A stretch of 54,155 nucleotides of DNA. Source: Alkalihalobacillus trypoxylicola (GTDB taxonomy: Bacteria; Bacillota; Bacilli; Bacillales; Bacillaceae_D). This document shows, in pieces, positions 25,180 through 36,027 of the stretch (position 1 is the stretch's first letter; each line of letters opens with the position of its first letter). The stretch lies in contig NZ_LTAO01000013.1 in NCBI RefSeq assembly GCF_001590785.1, positions 1-54,155 on the forward strand. Direction: 5' to 3'. The notes under the pieces were generated by a model. It was given only the letters and a program-made list of their open reading frames with translations, was not told the origin of the DNA and ran no database searches. The position numbers and the translations under genes are program-made.

Positions 25180-25602
25180 TTATTCTTCTTCATTCTTTTT
25201 TTGTATTTCACGCAACTGTTTAACTCTTCCTTCATCCTCTTGGAAGAATTGAACCAAATCACCAATACGGTCTATAGCATCCCAGCTAAGATGATGCTCG
25301 ATACCTTCCACATCTTGGTAAATATACTCATTATTTACACCGATTAACTTCATAAAATCTTCTAAGAGGTCATGTCGATAAACCAAACGTTTTCCGATCT
25401 TTTTACCTTTAGCCGTTAGAACTAACCCACGGTACCGCTCATAAACTAAGTAATCACTTTTATCAAGCTTTTGAACCATTTTTGTAACAGATGAAGGATG
25501 AACCTCCAATGCCTCAGCGATATCGGATACTCGAGCATATCCTTTCTCCTCAATCAATAAATATATTCTTTCTAAATAATCTTCCATACTAGGTGTTGGC
25601 AT
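25180..25602 (-). CDS. mntR: manganese-dependent repressor MntR
   Basis: MntR (140 aa, DtxR/MntR family) represses manganese uptake genes when Mn2+ is bound. The winged helix contains [31 protein letters not shown]. Metal ligands are visible: the Asp in [10 protein letters not shown] near the N-terminus, and the E/H residues in [19 protein letters not shown] place the start at ATG 25602 (MPTPSMEDY...), five bases after GGAGGGG. A 15-residue upstream extension is not supported. It lies divergent to the aminotransferase gene. Confidence 0.96.
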   Translation of the reverse strand: MPTPSMEDYLERIYLLIEEKGYARVSDIAEALEVHPSSVTKMVQKLDKSDYLVYERYRGLVLTAKGKKIGKRLVYRHDLLEDFMKLIGVNNEYIYQDVEGIEHHLSWDAIDRIGDLVQFFQEDEGRVKQLREIQKKNEEE

Positions 25603-25880
25603 AGAGTCCCCTCCAATAATTAAAAACAAACATCGTCTATTAACCATGTTTCATTATAATACATTAAAATGTGCATCTTCTTTATTTTACTACAAAATAT
25701 GTAACGTGACCAATGTTTAACTGAATGATTTATGTTAATCATTTGCTTTTTAAATATTTGATTTTGATAGTTCATAATGAATTTTTATATGACTTTGTTT
25801 TATAATAGAGTAGACTCATATTGTACAGTCAAGAGTGATGTTATTATTATTTTAGATAAATAATGCTGGAGGTAGTTAAT

Positions 25881-26750
25881 ATGAAATATGTTTTACACAA
25901 CGAACACATAATTTCAGCTGATGATGCCAAGGTTGAAATGAATGATCGCGGATATCACTTTGGTGATGGGATTTATGAAGTGATTCGTATTTACAACAGC
26001 AAACCCTTCACCATGGATGAGCATCTTAATCGTTTGATAGAGAGTGCGAATAAATTAGATTTGAACCTCCAAATAACGAAAGAAACATTAGAGAATCTTA
26101 TTAATAAACTGGTTGAGAAAAATGAATTAACAGATGGAATGGTATATATTCAAATGACCAGAGGTGTAAGCCCACGGAATCATCTTTATCATCGGACAGA
26201 AAATCCTATTTTATCAGGCTTTACTCAAAAATTATCTACTCAAGAAAATCAAACCAAACAAAAACAAGGAATTTCTGCTTGGGTAACGGATGATATTAGA
26301 TGGCTTCGCTGTGACATAAAATCGATTAATTTACTTGGAAACGTGATAGCCAAAAGAGAAGCAGCCGACCATCATTGTCAAGAAGCAATTTTACATCGTG
26401 ATGGGATGATAACAGAAGGCTCTTCCTCTAATTTATTTTTAGTTAAAGACCAAACCTTATACACACATCCGGCAACAAACCTTATTTTAAACGGAATTAC
26501 AAGGCAAATTGTCCTGAAATTAGCGAAATCTCTACAATTCGAAATGGTCGAAGAAGCCTTTCCTAAAGATGTTATTGAACATGCGGATGAAGCATTTATA
26601 ACGAGCACAACCATGGAAGTGATGCCGATTATTGAATTTAAGGGCGGAGTAAAAACCTCGTTAAAAATTGGGCCTATTACAGAAAAGCTTCAAGATGCCT
26701 TTCAACATTATAAAAATGATGGACTATCTACTAAACCTAATCAGTCTTAA
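25881..26750 (+). CDS. dat: D-amino-acid aminotransferase (class IV)
   Basis: A 289-aa PLP-dependent class IV aminotransferase, most like D-alanine aminotransferase, which interconverts D-Ala and 2-oxoglutarate with D-Glu and pyruvate. Motifs: NDRGYHFGDGIYEVIR at the N-terminus, the PLP lysine K147 in RCDIKSINLL, VTEG-type loop MITEGSSSNLF, and LILNGITRQ. I place the start at ATG 25881, nine bases after GGAGG; the upstream ATG 25863 precedes that site and is unlikely. D-Glu and D-Ala feed peptidoglycan. Branched-chain aminotransferase is the alternative, but the D-specific segments favour Dat. The gene has its own terminator. Confidence 0.88.
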   Translation: MKYVLHNEHIISADDAKVEMNDRGYHFGDGIYEVIRIYNSKPFTMDEHLNRLIESANKLDLNLQITKETLENLINKLVEKNELTDGMVYIQMTRGVSPRNHLYHRTENPILSGFTQKLSTQENQTKQKQGISAWVTDDIRWLRCDIKSINLLGNVIAKREAADHHCQEAILHRDGMITEGSSSNLFLVKDQTLYTHPATNLILNGITRQIVLKLAKSLQFEMVEEAFPKDVIEHADEAFITSTTMEVMPIIEFKGGVKTSLKIGPITEKLQDAFQHYKNDGLSTKPNQS

Positions 26751-26755
26751 AATAA

Positions 26756-26790
26756 TAAAACGAGTTCGCTTTAAACTGCGGACTCGTTTT
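26756..26790 (+). terminator. dat terminator
   Basis: AAACGAGTTCGC and GCGGACTCGTTT form a 12-bp stem with one mismatch, followed by TTTC on the plus strand. Confidence 0.78.
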
Positions 26791-26891
26791 CAACTATAAG
26801 CAACAAACTAGTATAGTAAAGATGTTTTCTTCATCAAATTAATTTTTTCTATCTCTGTTTTAACGCTACTAACAATCACAAGTACATAAAA

Positions 26892-27722
26892 TTACTTTCT
26901 ATAGTTCCAATCATCACTTTCATATTTTTGAGCCAAAATTAGTATTTGTTTTTCTTCCTCATCACTTAGCTGATATTCTTCAAGTTGTATATTTAATCCT
27001 TTTTCGAAACCGAGCCTAAAGGCATCCACCGCTTCATTTAATGATAAAGGACTTTCCCTTAAAGAGTTGATAGACACTGCTTTTGTTTTAAAATTTCGAC
27101 GCATTCTTTCTTTTACTCGATTATTTGAATATCGGAACAAGTTAAATAACCTCTCTTCATCCATATCGAGAATAATAGAACCATGCTGCAAAATAACTCC
27201 TTTTTGCCTCGTCTGTGCACTTCCCGCAACTTTACGTCCTTCGACCACGAGCTCGTACCAAGAAGGAGCATCAAAGCATACTGCTGAACGTGGATTTTTA
27301 AGAGCATTTTTTTCTTCATCCGAGCGAGGAATAGCAAAATAAGCATCTAATCCTACTTGTCTAAAGCCTTCAAGTATGCCTTCAGAGATCACTCGATAAG
27401 CCTCTGTTACAGATGCTGGCATTTTTTCGTGATTTTCTGACACAATTACACTATAGGTTAGCTCTTGGTCATGAAGTACACCGCGTCCCCCAGTAGGTCT
27501 ACGGACGAAACCTAAACCATATTCATTCACTTGTTCGATATCAATCTCTTTTTCTACCTTTTGAAAATAACCAATAGATAAAGTTGCAGGATTCCAACCA
27601 TAAAAACGAACAGTCGGTGGAATCATTCCCTCACTATGCCAGTTGAGTAATGCCTCATCTAATGCCATATTATAAGAGGGTGAACATTTTCCTGAATTTA
27701 TAAAACGCCATTTTTCTACCAT
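26892..27722 (-). CDS. lipM: octanoyltransferase LipM
   Basis: LipM (276 aa) transfers octanoyl from acyl carrier protein to the glycine-cleavage H protein, the first step of lipoate assembly in Bacillus. Features are [33 protein letters not shown], the catalytic Cys149 in [12 protein letters not shown] and the conserved Lys164 in [10 protein letters not shown]. This cysteine position distinguishes LipM from LplA ligases. It lies near the gcv genes, whose H-protein partner needs lipoate. The H-protein gene itself is not in the window. Confidence 0.95.
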   Translation of the reverse strand: MVEKWRFINSGKCSPSYNMALDEALLNWHSEGMIPPTVRFYGWNPATLSIGYFQKVEKEIDIEQVNEYGLGFVRRPTGGRGVLHDQELTYSVIVSENHEKMPASVTEAYRVISEGILEGFRQVGLDAYFAIPRSDEEKNALKNPRSAVCFDAPSWYELVVEGRKVAGSAQTRQKGVILQHGSIILDMDEERLFNLFRYSNNRVKERMRRNFKTKAVSINSLRESPLSLNEAVDAFRLGFEKGLNIQLEEYQLSDEEEKQILILAQKYESDDWNYRK

Positions 27723-27900
27723 AGAATCTCTTCTTTCTCTATCGAATTCATTACTAGTTTACCAAATATGTTTTCGAAGTAGCAAAGAAGTGCATCAAAA
27801 ATTAATAACTTTTTCGATTACACTAATTGCTTAATTTCCAATTGAGATTTATAATTTATAAGAGATATTTTTTTGTTGCAACTAAAGGAGTGTACGTATT

Positions 27901-28281
27901 TTGGCAGATTATATTTTAATTGCTTTACTTATTGCTTTAATTATTTATTTCTTATTTAGACGTTTTTACACACCTAGATATTTAAAAACGTTATCACAAG
28001 AAGATTTTAAAAAAGGCTATCGAAAGGCCCAATTAATTGATGTTCGTGAGCAAAGAGAATATGAAGGTGGTCATATTCTTGGCTCGAGAAATATTCCTTT
28101 ATCTCAAATGCGTCAGCGTTTAAATGAAATAAGAACTGACCAACCCGTTTATCTATATTGTCAATCAGGGGCAAGAAGCAGACAAGCTGCGCGTGTGATT
28201 AAGAAAAAACGTGGTGCAGAAAATCTACATCATTTAAAAGGCGGCTTTAAAAAATGGGAAGGTAAAATCAAAAAGAAATAA
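27901..28281 (+). CDS. yqhL: rhodanese-like protein YqhL
   Basis: A 126-aa protein with an N-terminal membrane helix (about 3-20) and one rhodanese domain (about 38-122). The active-site loop is YLYCQSGARSRQ with Cys87 as the sulfur or phosphate acceptor. DVREQREYEGGHILGSRNIP is the typical rhodanese block. The start is TTG with AAAGGAG upstream; length equals B. subtilis YqhL. Substrate is unknown. It is divergent from lipM. Confidence 0.9.
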   Translation: MADYILIALLIALIIYFLFRRFYTPRYLKTLSQEDFKKGYRKAQLIDVREQREYEGGHILGSRNIPLSQMRQRLNEIRTDQPVYLYCQSGARSRQAARVIKKKRGAENLHHLKGGFKKWEGKIKKK

Positions 28282-28297
28282 GCATGACTATTATGAC

Positions 28298-28340
28298 TGA
28301 GCAACTAGCCTGAAAGAAAGGGTAGTTGCTCAGTTTTTTC
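28298..28340 (+). terminator. yqhL terminator
   Basis: TGAGCAACTA (28298-28307) pairs perfectly with TAGTTGCTCA (28323-28332), followed by a T run. Confidence 0.9.
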
Positions 28341-28449
28341 CTTTTAGATTAACCTCATCAAGCCTTATTTGATCGATGCTCTCCACTTTTACCTTTCACT
28401 TATTCAATGATCTTCGAGCGAGTTTTCAATCCTTTAGTCAGTATAGCAG

Positions 28450-28484
28450 AAAAAGCTTAACAACCTCATATTGGTTGCTAAGCT
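28450..28484 (-). terminator. gcv operon terminator
   Basis: AGCTTAACAACC (28454-28465) pairs with GGTTGCTAAGCT (28473-28484) with one mismatch. A T run follows on the minus strand, just after gcvPB. Confidence 0.87.
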
Positions 28485-28491
28485 CTCTCCA

Positions 28492-29955
28492 TTATGCTTT
28501 TTGGTAACGTAAAATCGGCTTACGGGCAGCCGTTGTTTCATCTAGTCGACCAATCACCGTATGATGAGGAGCCTCTTGGACAATCTCAGGATTTTCCTCT
28601 GCTTCCTTTGCAATCTGAATCATTGCGTCAATAAATTCATCTAACGTTTCTTTTGATTCCGTTTCAGTTGGTTCGATCATCATACACTCCTCAACATTTA
28701 GAGGGAAATAAATGGTTGGTGGATGATAACCAAAATCAAGTAGTCTTTTTGCAATATCTAGAGTTCTCACGCCTAATTTCTTTTGACGGCGCCCTGATAA
28801 TACAAATTCATGTTTACAATGTTGATCATATGGTAAATCAAAATACGGTTCAAGGCGACGCATCATATAATTGGCGTTTAGAACGGCATATTCAGATACT
28901 TGTTTCAGTCCCTCTGGTCCCATCGTACGAATATACGTATAAGCACGAACATTTATACCGTAATTTCCGTAATAAGGCTTTACTCGCCCAATCGTTTCAG
29001 GTCGATTATAATCTAAATCATACCCATTATCTGTTTTTACGATAATAGGTGTTGGTAGAAATGGAATTAAATCCTTCTTTACACCAACAGGGCCAGAGCC
29101 TGGTCCACCTCCACCGTGAGGACCTGTAAATGTTTTGTGTAAATTTAAATGAACGACATCAAAGCCCATATCACCAGGTCGAGAAATTCCTAAAATCGCA
29201 TTAGAATTGGCACCGTCATAATAAAGCTTTCCGCCTGCTCCATGAACGATTTCAGCCATTTCAATAATATAAGATTCAAATAGACCAAGAGTATTAGGGT
29301 TCGTTAACATAAGTGCAGCCGTATCCTCGCCAACTACAGAACGTAGATGTTCTAAATCGACTAACCCGTTCTCGTCGGTCTGAACGGTAACGGATTCAAA
29401 TCCAGCCACAGTCGCTGATGCAGGGTTTGTACCGTGAGCTGAGTCCGGTACAATTACCTTTGTACGTTTGAAATCACCGCTTTTCTCATGAAAAGCTCGA
29501 ATTAGCATTAAACCAGTCCACTCTCCATGAGCTCCAGCTGCGGGCTGTAAAGTTACTTCATCCATCCCCGTAATTTCAGCCAATGACGTTTGAAGTTCAA
29601 ATAATAACTCCAATGAGCCTTGAACCTGTTCAATTGGCTGATAAGGGTGAACATTTGCTAAGCCATCAATACGCGCAACATCTTCATTTATTTTAGGGTT
29701 ATATTTCATCGTACAAGAGCCCAAAGGATAAAAACCACTATCTACTCCATGGTTTCTTTTAGATAATGCTGTATAATGCCTCATAATTTGAAGCTCAGAT
29801 ACTTCAGGAAGCTCTGCATCTTCTTGACGGATAAAATCAGCTGGTAGAAGCTCCTCTAAGGAAACCTCTTCTATATCTAAGTTAGGCAAGCTGTGTCCTA
29901 CACGTTCCTCTTTACTAAGTTCAAAAATGAGCGCTTGATCCTTTACATAACTCAT
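28492..29955 (-). CDS. gcvPB: glycine dehydrogenase (decarboxylating) subunit 2
   Basis: GcvPB (487 aa) is the PLP-binding half of the split P protein, which decarboxylates glycine and passes aminomethyl to lipoyl-H protein. The PLP lysine is K274 in [18 protein letters not shown]. Other family segments are [13 protein letters not shown] and [11 protein letters not shown]. It overlaps gcvPA by four bases (ATGA), matching the two-subunit P protein of Gram-positive bacteria. Confidence 0.97.
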   Translation of the reverse strand: MSYVKDQALIFELSKEERVGHSLPNLDIEEVSLEELLPADFIRQEDAELPEVSELQIMRHYTALSKRNHGVDSGFYPLGSCTMKYNPKINEDVARIDGLANVHPYQPIEQVQGSLELLFELQTSLAEITGMDEVTLQPAAGAHGEWTGLMLIRAFHEKSGDFKRTKVIVPDSAHGTNPASATVAGFESVTVQTDENGLVDLEHLRSVVGEDTAALMLTNPNTLGLFESYIIEMAEIVHGAGGKLYYDGANSNAILGISRPGDMGFDVVHLNLHKTFTGPHGGGGPGSGPVGVKKDLIPFLPTPIIVKTDNGYDLDYNRPETIGRVKPYYGNYGINVRAYTYIRTMGPEGLKQVSEYAVLNANYMMRRLEPYFDLPYDQHCKHEFVLSGRRQKKLGVRTLDIAKRLLDFGYHPPTIYFPLNVEECMMIEPTETESKETLDEFIDAMIQIAKEAEENPEIVQEAPHHTVIGRLDETTAARKPILRYQKA

Positions 29956-31298
29956 TGTAACGCCCCCACTTCTTCAACAAATTGGTCAATTTCTTCTTTT
30001 GAACGAATTTCTGTCACCGCAACTAGCATACAATTTTCTAATTCAGGGTAGTATTGACTTAAATCGTATCCACCGATAAAACCCTTTTTCAATAATTTTT
30101 GATTTGTTTCTGCTACTGAATCATTTAACCGGATGATAAATTCATTAAAAATCGGTTGTTCAGAGACAACATCTATCCCTTTTTGTTTAAATAAATTCTT
30201 AGCATAAGTCGCTTTTTGAATGTTTTGATAGGCCATCTCTTTTACGCCTTTTTTCCCAATTGCTGTCATTGCAACTGAAGCAGCAAGTGCATTTAGGGCT
30301 TGATTGGAACAAATATTCGATGTCGCTTTTTCACGACGAATATGCTGTTCACGTGCTTGAAGCGTTAAAACAAAACCTCTTTTACCTTGGTCATCTGTTG
30401 TTTGTCCAACTAAGCGACCTGGTACTTTGCGCATTAATTTTTTAGTTACTGCAAAATAACCGCAATGTGGCCCACCAAACTGTGTGGCAATTCCGAATGG
30501 CTGTGCATCCCCAACCACAATATCTGCTCCAAAATGACCTGGTGGCTTTAGTAAGCCTAAAGCCAAAGGATTACTCGAGACTACCATTAAAGATTTTTTC
30601 TCATGAGCCAATTCTTCAATTTCTGCTAAAGGCTCAATATGTCCAAAAAAGTTAGGATATTGAACAACTACACAAGCCGTATCATCTGAATACTGTTCTT
30701 TAAGTTGGTCTAAATCAGTCACGCCATCTTTTAAATCGATTTCAATGACGTTTAGATTTTGACCTTTTGCATTCGTTTGGATGACAGCTCTTGCCTCAGG
30801 ATGAACGGCTTTTGATACTAAAATCGTTTTATTTTTTGTATGGCCCGCGCTCATCATAGCAGCTTCTGCTAAAGCAGTTGGTCCGTCATACATCGAGGAA
30901 TTAGCAATGTCCATACCTGTTAGTTCGCAAATCATCGTTTGATATTCAAAGATTGCCTGTAATTCACCTTGAGAAATTTCTGGCTGATAAGGCGTATAAG
31001 CCGTATAGAATTCAGAACGAGAAATAACATGATCAACAATGGATGGGATATAATGCTGGTAAACCCCTGCACCTAAAAAAGAAGGCGTATCAGAAAGTGA
31101 AACATTTTTCGCAGCCAATCCTTGGAAATAATGGACTAGCTCAGTTTCTTTTAAAGCATCTTGAATATTTAATTGGCCTTTAAAACGAATCGACTCAGGT
31201 ATATCAGAAAATAATTCCTCGATCGAATGAACTCCTATCGCTTCTAGCATTTCTTTCTGGTCCTGATTCGTCATTGGTAAATATCGATGGTTTCTCAT
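29952..31298 (-). CDS. gcvPA: glycine dehydrogenase (decarboxylating) subunit 1
   Basis: GcvPA (448 aa) is the N-terminal half of the split P protein and forms an alpha2beta2 complex with GcvPB. Recognisable blocks are [39 protein letters not shown] and [15 protein letters not shown]. It has no catalytic lysine, as expected. It lies 15 bp after gcvT and overlaps gcvPB, so the three are one operon under the glycine riboswitch. Confidence 0.97.
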   Translation of the reverse strand: MRNHRYLPMTNQDQKEMLEAIGVHSIEELFSDIPESIRFKGQLNIQDALKETELVHYFQGLAAKNVSLSDTPSFLGAGVYQHYIPSIVDHVISRSEFYTAYTPYQPEISQGELQAIFEYQTMICELTGMDIANSSMYDGPTALAEAAMMSAGHTKNKTILVSKAVHPEARAVIQTNAKGQNLNVIEIDLKDGVTDLDQLKEQYSDDTACVVVQYPNFFGHIEPLAEIEELAHEKKSLMVVSSNPLALGLLKPPGHFGADIVVGDAQPFGIATQFGGPHCGYFAVTKKLMRKVPGRLVGQTTDDQGKRGFVLTLQAREQHIRREKATSNICSNQALNALAASVAMTAIGKKGVKEMAYQNIQKATYAKNLFKQKGIDVVSEQPIFNEFIIRLNDSVAETNQKLLKKGFIGGYDLSQYYPELENCMLVAVTEIRSKEEIDQFVEEVGALQ

Positions 31299-31313
31299 GA
31301 CTCACTTCTCCCT

Positions 31314-32414
31314 CTAAGAATTCTTTTTATAAAATGGCGTTTTAATCACTTTAGCTTTTAAACGCTTTTTACGAACTTGTACCTCTACCTCAGTTCCTAA
31401 TGTGGTGAAGTCTATATCTAAAAGAGCAAGCCCGATATTTTTTTTCAGTGTTGGTGATTGAGTACCAGTTGTCACCTTTCCAATTTCTTTCTCACCTATA
31501 AAAACAGGATAGTCGGTTCTTGGAATTCCTTTTTCTAACATTTCTATCCCTACTAACTTTCTTTGCAAACCCTCTTCTTTTTGTTGCAATAATGCTGATT
31601 TCCCTATAAAATCAGCTTGCTTTTGTAGCTTAACAGCAAAACCAATTCCCGCTTCTAAAGGAGTAATGTCTTTCGTTAATTCTTGTCCGTATAGGGCTAA
31701 CCTAGCCTCAAAGCGAAGGGTGTCTCGGGCACCAAGTCCACAAGGAACTAATCCCTCTGATTTACCGACTTCAAGTAAAGTATTCCAAATAGAAGAAGCC
31801 ACTCTTTCATCGCAATATATTTCAAATCCATCTTCACCAGTATAGCCTGTTCTAGATACAAGAGCTTTTGCCGATTTTAGAGTAACCTCCTCGTAAAAAT
31901 GAAAGGTTTTTAAATGGGTTAAATCTTGATCAGCGATTTTTTGTAAAATACCTTCTGCAAGTGGGCCTTGTATAGCTAATAAGGCGGTTTCATTAGATAT
32001 ATTAAAAATTTCCGCACCTTCAATTAGGTGTTCATTCATCCATTCAATATCTTTATGAATGTTTGATGCGTTTAAAACGAGCATATATTCGACATCATTT
32101 AATTTGTAAACGAGCAAATCATCAACTGTGCCACCATTTTCATAACACATAGCACTATATTGTGCTTGGCCCTCTTCTAAAGTCGATACATCATTTGTTA
32201 CGATAGATTGAATAAAAGCCAAAGCTTGTGGACCCTTTACTAAAACTTCTCCCATGTGAGAAACATCAAATAAACCAGCCTTTGTTCGAACTGCCTCATG
32301 CTCATCTTTAATCGATGAAAATTGTACAGGTAATGCCCACCCTCCAAAATCAATCGTTTTTGCACCTAGCTTGCTATACTCGTCAAATAATGGAGTCTTT
32401 AATAAATCAGTCAT
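31314..32414 (-). CDS. gcvT: aminomethyltransferase (T protein)
   Basis: GcvT (366 aa) moves the one-carbon unit from aminomethylated H protein to tetrahydrofolate, giving methylene-THF and ammonia. Family segments are [26 protein letters not shown], the catalytic Asp region [23 protein letters not shown], and [21 protein letters not shown] place the start at ATG 32414, four bases after AAGGAGGAG. The open frame continues upstream through the riboswitch terminator, but that part is not coding. Confidence 0.97.
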   Translation of the reverse strand: MTDLLKTPLFDEYSKLGAKTIDFGGWALPVQFSSIKDEHEAVRTKAGLFDVSHMGEVLVKGPQALAFIQSIVTNDVSTLEEGQAQYSAMCYENGGTVDDLLVYKLNDVEYMLVLNASNIHKDIEWMNEHLIEGAEIFNISNETALLAIQGPLAEGILQKIADQDLTHLKTFHFYEEVTLKSAKALVSRTGYTGEDGFEIYCDERVASSIWNTLLEVGKSEGLVPCGLGARDTLRFEARLALYGQELTKDITPLEAGIGFAVKLQKQADFIGKSALLQQKEEGLQRKLVGIEMLEKGIPRTDYPVFIGEKEIGKVTTGTQSPTLKKNIGLALLDIDFTTLGTEVEVQVRKKRLKAKVIKTPFYKKNS

Positions 32415-32510
32415 TTTACTCCTCCTTTTCGTTTTTAAAATCCTCGTTATTACCCAATTACTAATCGTAGTTCTATTAATTGAATGACATAATGTACCTT
32501 CACGAGAGAT

Positions 32511-32745
32511 AAAAAAAGACAGAGAAATACACATAAAAAAGTGTAAGTCCCTGTCCTTGAACCAGAAAGTTTCATTTTCTCAATAAACATTTAATATTGA
32601 AAAAATTGTCTTCGTGGGTGGTCGATTATATCGAACGCTCTCCAGAGTTGCGTCAAATAAAAGTCTCTTTGCCTGAGAGATTCACATTTCTGTTTGCTCC
32701 TTCGGCGCTGCATTTAAGCAGTCTCTCCCTTTACCTTCATCCGCT
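32511..32745 (-). promoter_or_regulatory. tandem glycine riboswitch with terminator
   Basis: The minus-strand leader of gcvT has the conserved first glycine aptamer: GGGAGAGAC, CGCCGAAGGAGCAAAC, ATCTCTCAGGCAAA and GACGCAACTCTGGAGAG. A second aptamer follows, with CCACCCACGAAG and ATGAAACTTTCTGGTTC. It ends in an intrinsic terminator: GACAGAGAAATACAC (32518-32532) pairs with GTGTAAGTCCCTGTC (32541-32555) and a seven-T run follows. Glycine binding would favour antitermination and turn on the cleavage operon. No clear promoter was identified upstream. Confidence 0.93.
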
Positions 32746-32989
32746 AAACTATTTAATTATCAAATAACACTATAAAACGAAAACGAATCATTTTTATATA
32801 ATTTGTGATGAAAATTTGAAAAATGTACATACTAAATGAGTAACAGATCTAATTGTTCTTCCTGTACAATCATGTTCGAAAACGAATTTAATGTTCGTAT
32901 TTAAACTGTTTTTTTATAAATTTTATACATATATCCTATCAATACCGCTTTATTTACGCAAGTTTTATTTTTAAAAGGAGTGAATCTTC

Positions 32990-34666
32990 ATGAAAATTGA
33001 AGTACATTATGAAAATACGTGGCAAAATGAATTTTTAAATAAAATTGAGCAAGATGGTCCATGGTCAAATATTCAACAATTCCAGCTTGCCTATCAGGCA
33101 CAAAAATATCAGATTATACCTGAGTTTCATGGACTATTAGCTCCTAAGTATTTACCTGACCTATCACCCTATCCCCATCAAATTGAAGTTGTAAACACGG
33201 TCATTGAAAAAATGAACGGAAAAGCGATTTTAGCTGATGAAGTGGGACTAGGGAAAACGATTGAAGCAGGTTTAATTTTAAAAGAATATATGATTCGTGG
33301 CTTAGTCAAAAAAGCGTTAATTCTTGTTCCAGCTTCTTTAGTCTCTCAATGGACGATCGAATTAAATAACAAATTTTATATACCTGCAGCTGCTCAACGT
33401 AAATCGTATGTTTGGGAGCAATATGATGTTGTCGTCGCTTCCATCGACACAGCAAAACGAGCTCCACATAGAGAGATTGTCATGAATCAAAACTATGATT
33501 TAGTTATTATTGATGAAGCCCATAAACTTAAAAATCCCCATACTAAAAATTATGAATTTATTAAACATCTAAAAAAGAAATTTTGCTTATTGCTAACAGC
33601 TACACCTGTTCAAAATAAGCTAGAGGAAATCTTCAATCTTGTTTCACTATTAAAGCCGGGCCATTTAGGAGATATAACAAGCTTTGAAAAAGAATATCGT
33701 TCCAATCATCGTTCTCCTAAAAATGAAGAGAAATTGAAAGAACTGGTTAACAAGGTTATGGTCAGAAACCGCCGAGAAGATACAGGAATAGAATGGACAA
33801 AAAGAATTGTCCAAACCATTCCTATTACCTTCAGCAACTCTGAGCGAAATTTTTACAATCGAATTTCAGAGTTAAAGGGTACAGCAAACCACTTCTCTTT
33901 ATTAACTTTACAAAGAGAGCTTTGTTCAAGCAGAGAAGCCGTATACATGACGTTAAACAAAATGGTCAAAGAACGAGAGGAAGATGGAATACCCTCTCCC
34001 CTACTTCAAGAATTATTACATGAAGTTTCAAATATTGACTACCATGCGAAAGCTGAAAAGGCACTTGAACTTATTAAAGACATCGATGACAAGGTCATTA
34101 TTTTTACTGAATATCGAGCTACTCAATTATATTTACAATGGTTTCTTCAGCAAAATGGCATTACTTCCGTTCCGTTCCGCGGCGGTTTCAAAAGAGGAAA
34201 AAAAGACTGGATGCGTCAGTTATTTCAGCAGAAAGCTCAGGTGTTAATTGCTACAGAAGCCGGAGGAGAAGGGATTAATCTACAATTTTGTAACCATATT
34301 ATTAATTATGATTTACCTTGGAACCCAATGAGAATTGAACAAAGAATTGGCCGTATTCATCGATTAGGACAGCAAAGAGATGTTCATATTTATAATTTTG
34401 CAGTAGAAGATACTATAGAACAAAATATATTAAAGCTTCTTTATGAAAAAATACATTTATTTGAAAGTGTCGTTGGTGAATTAGATGATATTTTAACTAA
34501 AATAGAACTGCCAAAAATAGAAGATTATATCCAAGAAGTCATTAAAGAATCTGATTCTGAAAAAGAGATGCAAATTAAATTTGAACATTTAGCAGAAATT
34601 ATGAATTCTGCTATCGAAGAAAAAAAAGGAGGAGAACCTTATAATGAAGCAGCCTCTTCTTCATAA
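32990..34666 (+). CDS. yqhH: SNF2-family helicase YqhH
   Basis: A 558-aa SNF2/Rad54-type ATPase. Motif I is LADEVGLGKTIEAG (82-95), motif II is IIDEAHKLKNP, motif III is LLTATPVQN. The C-terminal helicase lobe has TEAGGEGINLQFC and RIEQRIGRIHRLGQ. It resembles the RapA/HepA group, which recycles RNA polymerase, but without the extra N-terminal domains. AAAAGGAG precedes the ATG. Its 3' end overlaps yqhG by 23 bases. It is divergent from the gcv operon, as in B. subtilis. Substrate is unknown. Confidence 0.92.
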   Translation: MKIEVHYENTWQNEFLNKIEQDGPWSNIQQFQLAYQAQKYQIIPEFHGLLAPKYLPDLSPYPHQIEVVNTVIEKMNGKAILADEVGLGKTIEAGLILKEYMIRGLVKKALILVPASLVSQWTIELNNKFYIPAAAQRKSYVWEQYDVVVASIDTAKRAPHREIVMNQNYDLVIIDEAHKLKNPHTKNYEFIKHLKKKFCLLLTATPVQNKLEEIFNLVSLLKPGHLGDITSFEKEYRSNHRSPKNEEKLKELVNKVMVRNRREDTGIEWTKRIVQTIPITFSNSERNFYNRISELKGTANHFSLLTLQRELCSSREAVYMTLNKMVKEREEDGIPSPLLQELLHEVSNIDYHAKAEKALELIKDIDDKVIIFTEYRATQLYLQWFLQQNGITSVPFRGGFKRGKKDWMRQLFQQKAQVLIATEAGGEGINLQFCNHIINYDLPWNPMRIEQRIGRIHRLGQQRDVHIYNFAVEDTIEQNILKLLYEKIHLFESVVGELDDILTKIELPKIEDYIQEVIKESDSEKEMQIKFEHLAEIMNSAIEEKKGGEPYNEAASSS

Positions 34667-35444
34667 TTTTATTGTCAATTATTTTAATGCTAATGATTGT
34701 CAGGTGTTGGAGCAAAGCCATGCACACGTCACAATACAATTGACTCCTGAAATGGATAAGCTTATTATGAATCGGCCTTTTTACTGGCATTACCTTGAAA
34801 AAACAGGTGGTGTACCTAATCCAATGAGTATTACCTTTATTACTAATCACAATCAGATTTCCGAGGATTTTAAAGGAGAGATTATTCATTTCGGAGCTCC
34901 ACGTTTGCACCAATTGTTTCGAACAACAAGAGAATTAGGAGGCTATATTCGTATTTATGAACAGCTACAAGTGACTAGCCAAAACCTTCATCCACTCCAG
35001 CCGTGGTTAGGATTAAATATAAAAGTAAGTTTTTGTAGTGATAGAAAAAAGGAAATCTTGTTATCTCTAGGGTTGAACCTTATTAATGGTCAAATTGTTC
35101 CTCAATTTATGGAAAAGCTTCATACTCTAACATTAACGCCTAAGCTACCTGATATGTGTTTTACGATGACACCTATTATCACACTATCTAGCGGGATAAA
35201 ACGCCTTAACAAGATTGTAGAAACCTTTGTGGAGAACGAGGACACTAGCTGGGCAGAGGAAGCTCAAGCGCGTTGGCAGGAGGAGCTCGCTCTATTAGAA
35301 AGCTTTTACGAGGATTTAGAAGAAAAGCCAGAAAGCTACTTTGTTGAAAAGCAAGCGTTAAAAGAATTATATTCCCCTTCTATCCATATAGAAATTATTA
35401 ATGGGGGAATGTTTTATTTAAAACAGAATCAATATCAATCGTAA
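34644..35444 (+). CDS. yqhG: YqhG, SNF2 partner of unknown function
   Basis: A 266-aa soluble protein of the YqhG family, always next to yqhH in Bacillus. It has no recognised catalytic motif. Visible features are FIVNYFNANDC near the start, YWHYLEKTGGVPNPM, and an acidic helical segment near residues 190-235. The ATG lies inside the end of yqhH with GGAGGAG upstream, so translation is coupled. A joint function with the helicase is inferred from linkage only. Confidence 0.85.
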   Translation: MKQPLLHNFIVNYFNANDCQVLEQSHAHVTIQLTPEMDKLIMNRPFYWHYLEKTGGVPNPMSITFITNHNQISEDFKGEIIHFGAPRLHQLFRTTRELGGYIRIYEQLQVTSQNLHPLQPWLGLNIKVSFCSDRKKEILLSLGLNLINGQIVPQFMEKLHTLTLTPKLPDMCFTMTPIITLSSGIKRLNKIVETFVENEDTSWAEEAQARWQEELALLESFYEDLEEKPESYFVEKQALKELYSPSIHIEIINGGMFYLKQNQYQS

Positions 35445-35445
35445 A

Positions 35446-35487
35446 TAAAAAAGGTGGCTCTCCTTATAGAAGGGACCACCTTTTTTC
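35446..35487. terminator. bidirectional terminator between yqhG and the DUF2759-like gene
   Basis: AAAAAAGGTGG (35447-35457) pairs perfectly with CCACCTTTTTT (35476-35486), giving T runs on both strands. Confidence 0.92.
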
Positions 35488-35488
35488 A

Positions 35489-35680
35489 TTATGAACCTAT
35501 TCCAGGCGCACCAGAATTAGTAATAATAATAGCTAAAATGGTACGAACAGAAAACCAGCCAAATACGGCACATGAAATTAAAGCAAAACCAACTGCGAAG
35601 AAATTTTTACGTCGAATTTCGCGGAAGACGGCAATTAAACAAATAATAGAAACTAATAATAACGTAATAGCCAAAAACAC
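35489..35680 (-). CDS. small membrane protein (DUF2759-like)
   Basis: A 63-aa protein with two membrane helices (about 2-19 and 28-50) and a short RREIRRKN-type basic loop. It resembles the DUF2759/YqgW group found near yqgX in Bacillus. The start is GTG after AAGGAGGAAAACAAAC. It is divergent from the 36028 gene and convergent with yqhG. Function unknown. Confidence 0.65.
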   Translation of the reverse strand: MFLAITLLLVSIICLIAVFREIRRKNFFAVGFALISCAVFGWFSVRTILAIIITNSGAPGIGS

Positions 35681-36027
35681 GTTTGTTTTCCTCCTTATGT
35701 ATCAATTACATTCCTCAGTTTGGGAAATATATATATTTCCAAATAAAAGTGCTAAAAGATTTCCAGTAAGATTAACATTATATATAGAACATTTTACCAC
35801 AGATTGTCTTGTTAGTTACAAGAAATTCTGTCAAATTAATGACTAATTATATTGACTAATCTCCCTTACTTATATAACATGCACAACTCTTTATTATTTT
35901 ACTCTTTTTCAAATAGAATGTCGAGAGTGGAGTTTGCATAAAGTCCACACGAAAATCATCACTTTTTATTTTCTTATTAAAATAAGGTAAACTAATGATA
36001 GAATAACCGATTAAAGGAGAATGCCCT
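35681..36027. other. gene-free gap with divergent promoters
   Basis: No gene seen. On the minus strand a TGTGGTAAAAT extended -10-like element near 35795-35805 may drive the DUF2759-like gene. On the plus strand, the 60 bases before 36028 are AT-rich with no unambiguous -35/-10 pair. Confidence 0.35.

Noticed and set aside
32415-32534. A 40-residue N-terminal extension of gcvT
   Set aside because: It reads through the riboswitch terminator, and a strong ribosome site sits just before the internal ATG matching the family start.
35454-35846. Plus-strand open frame of 130 codons
   Set aside because: It is antisense to the DUF2759-like gene and begins inside a terminator.
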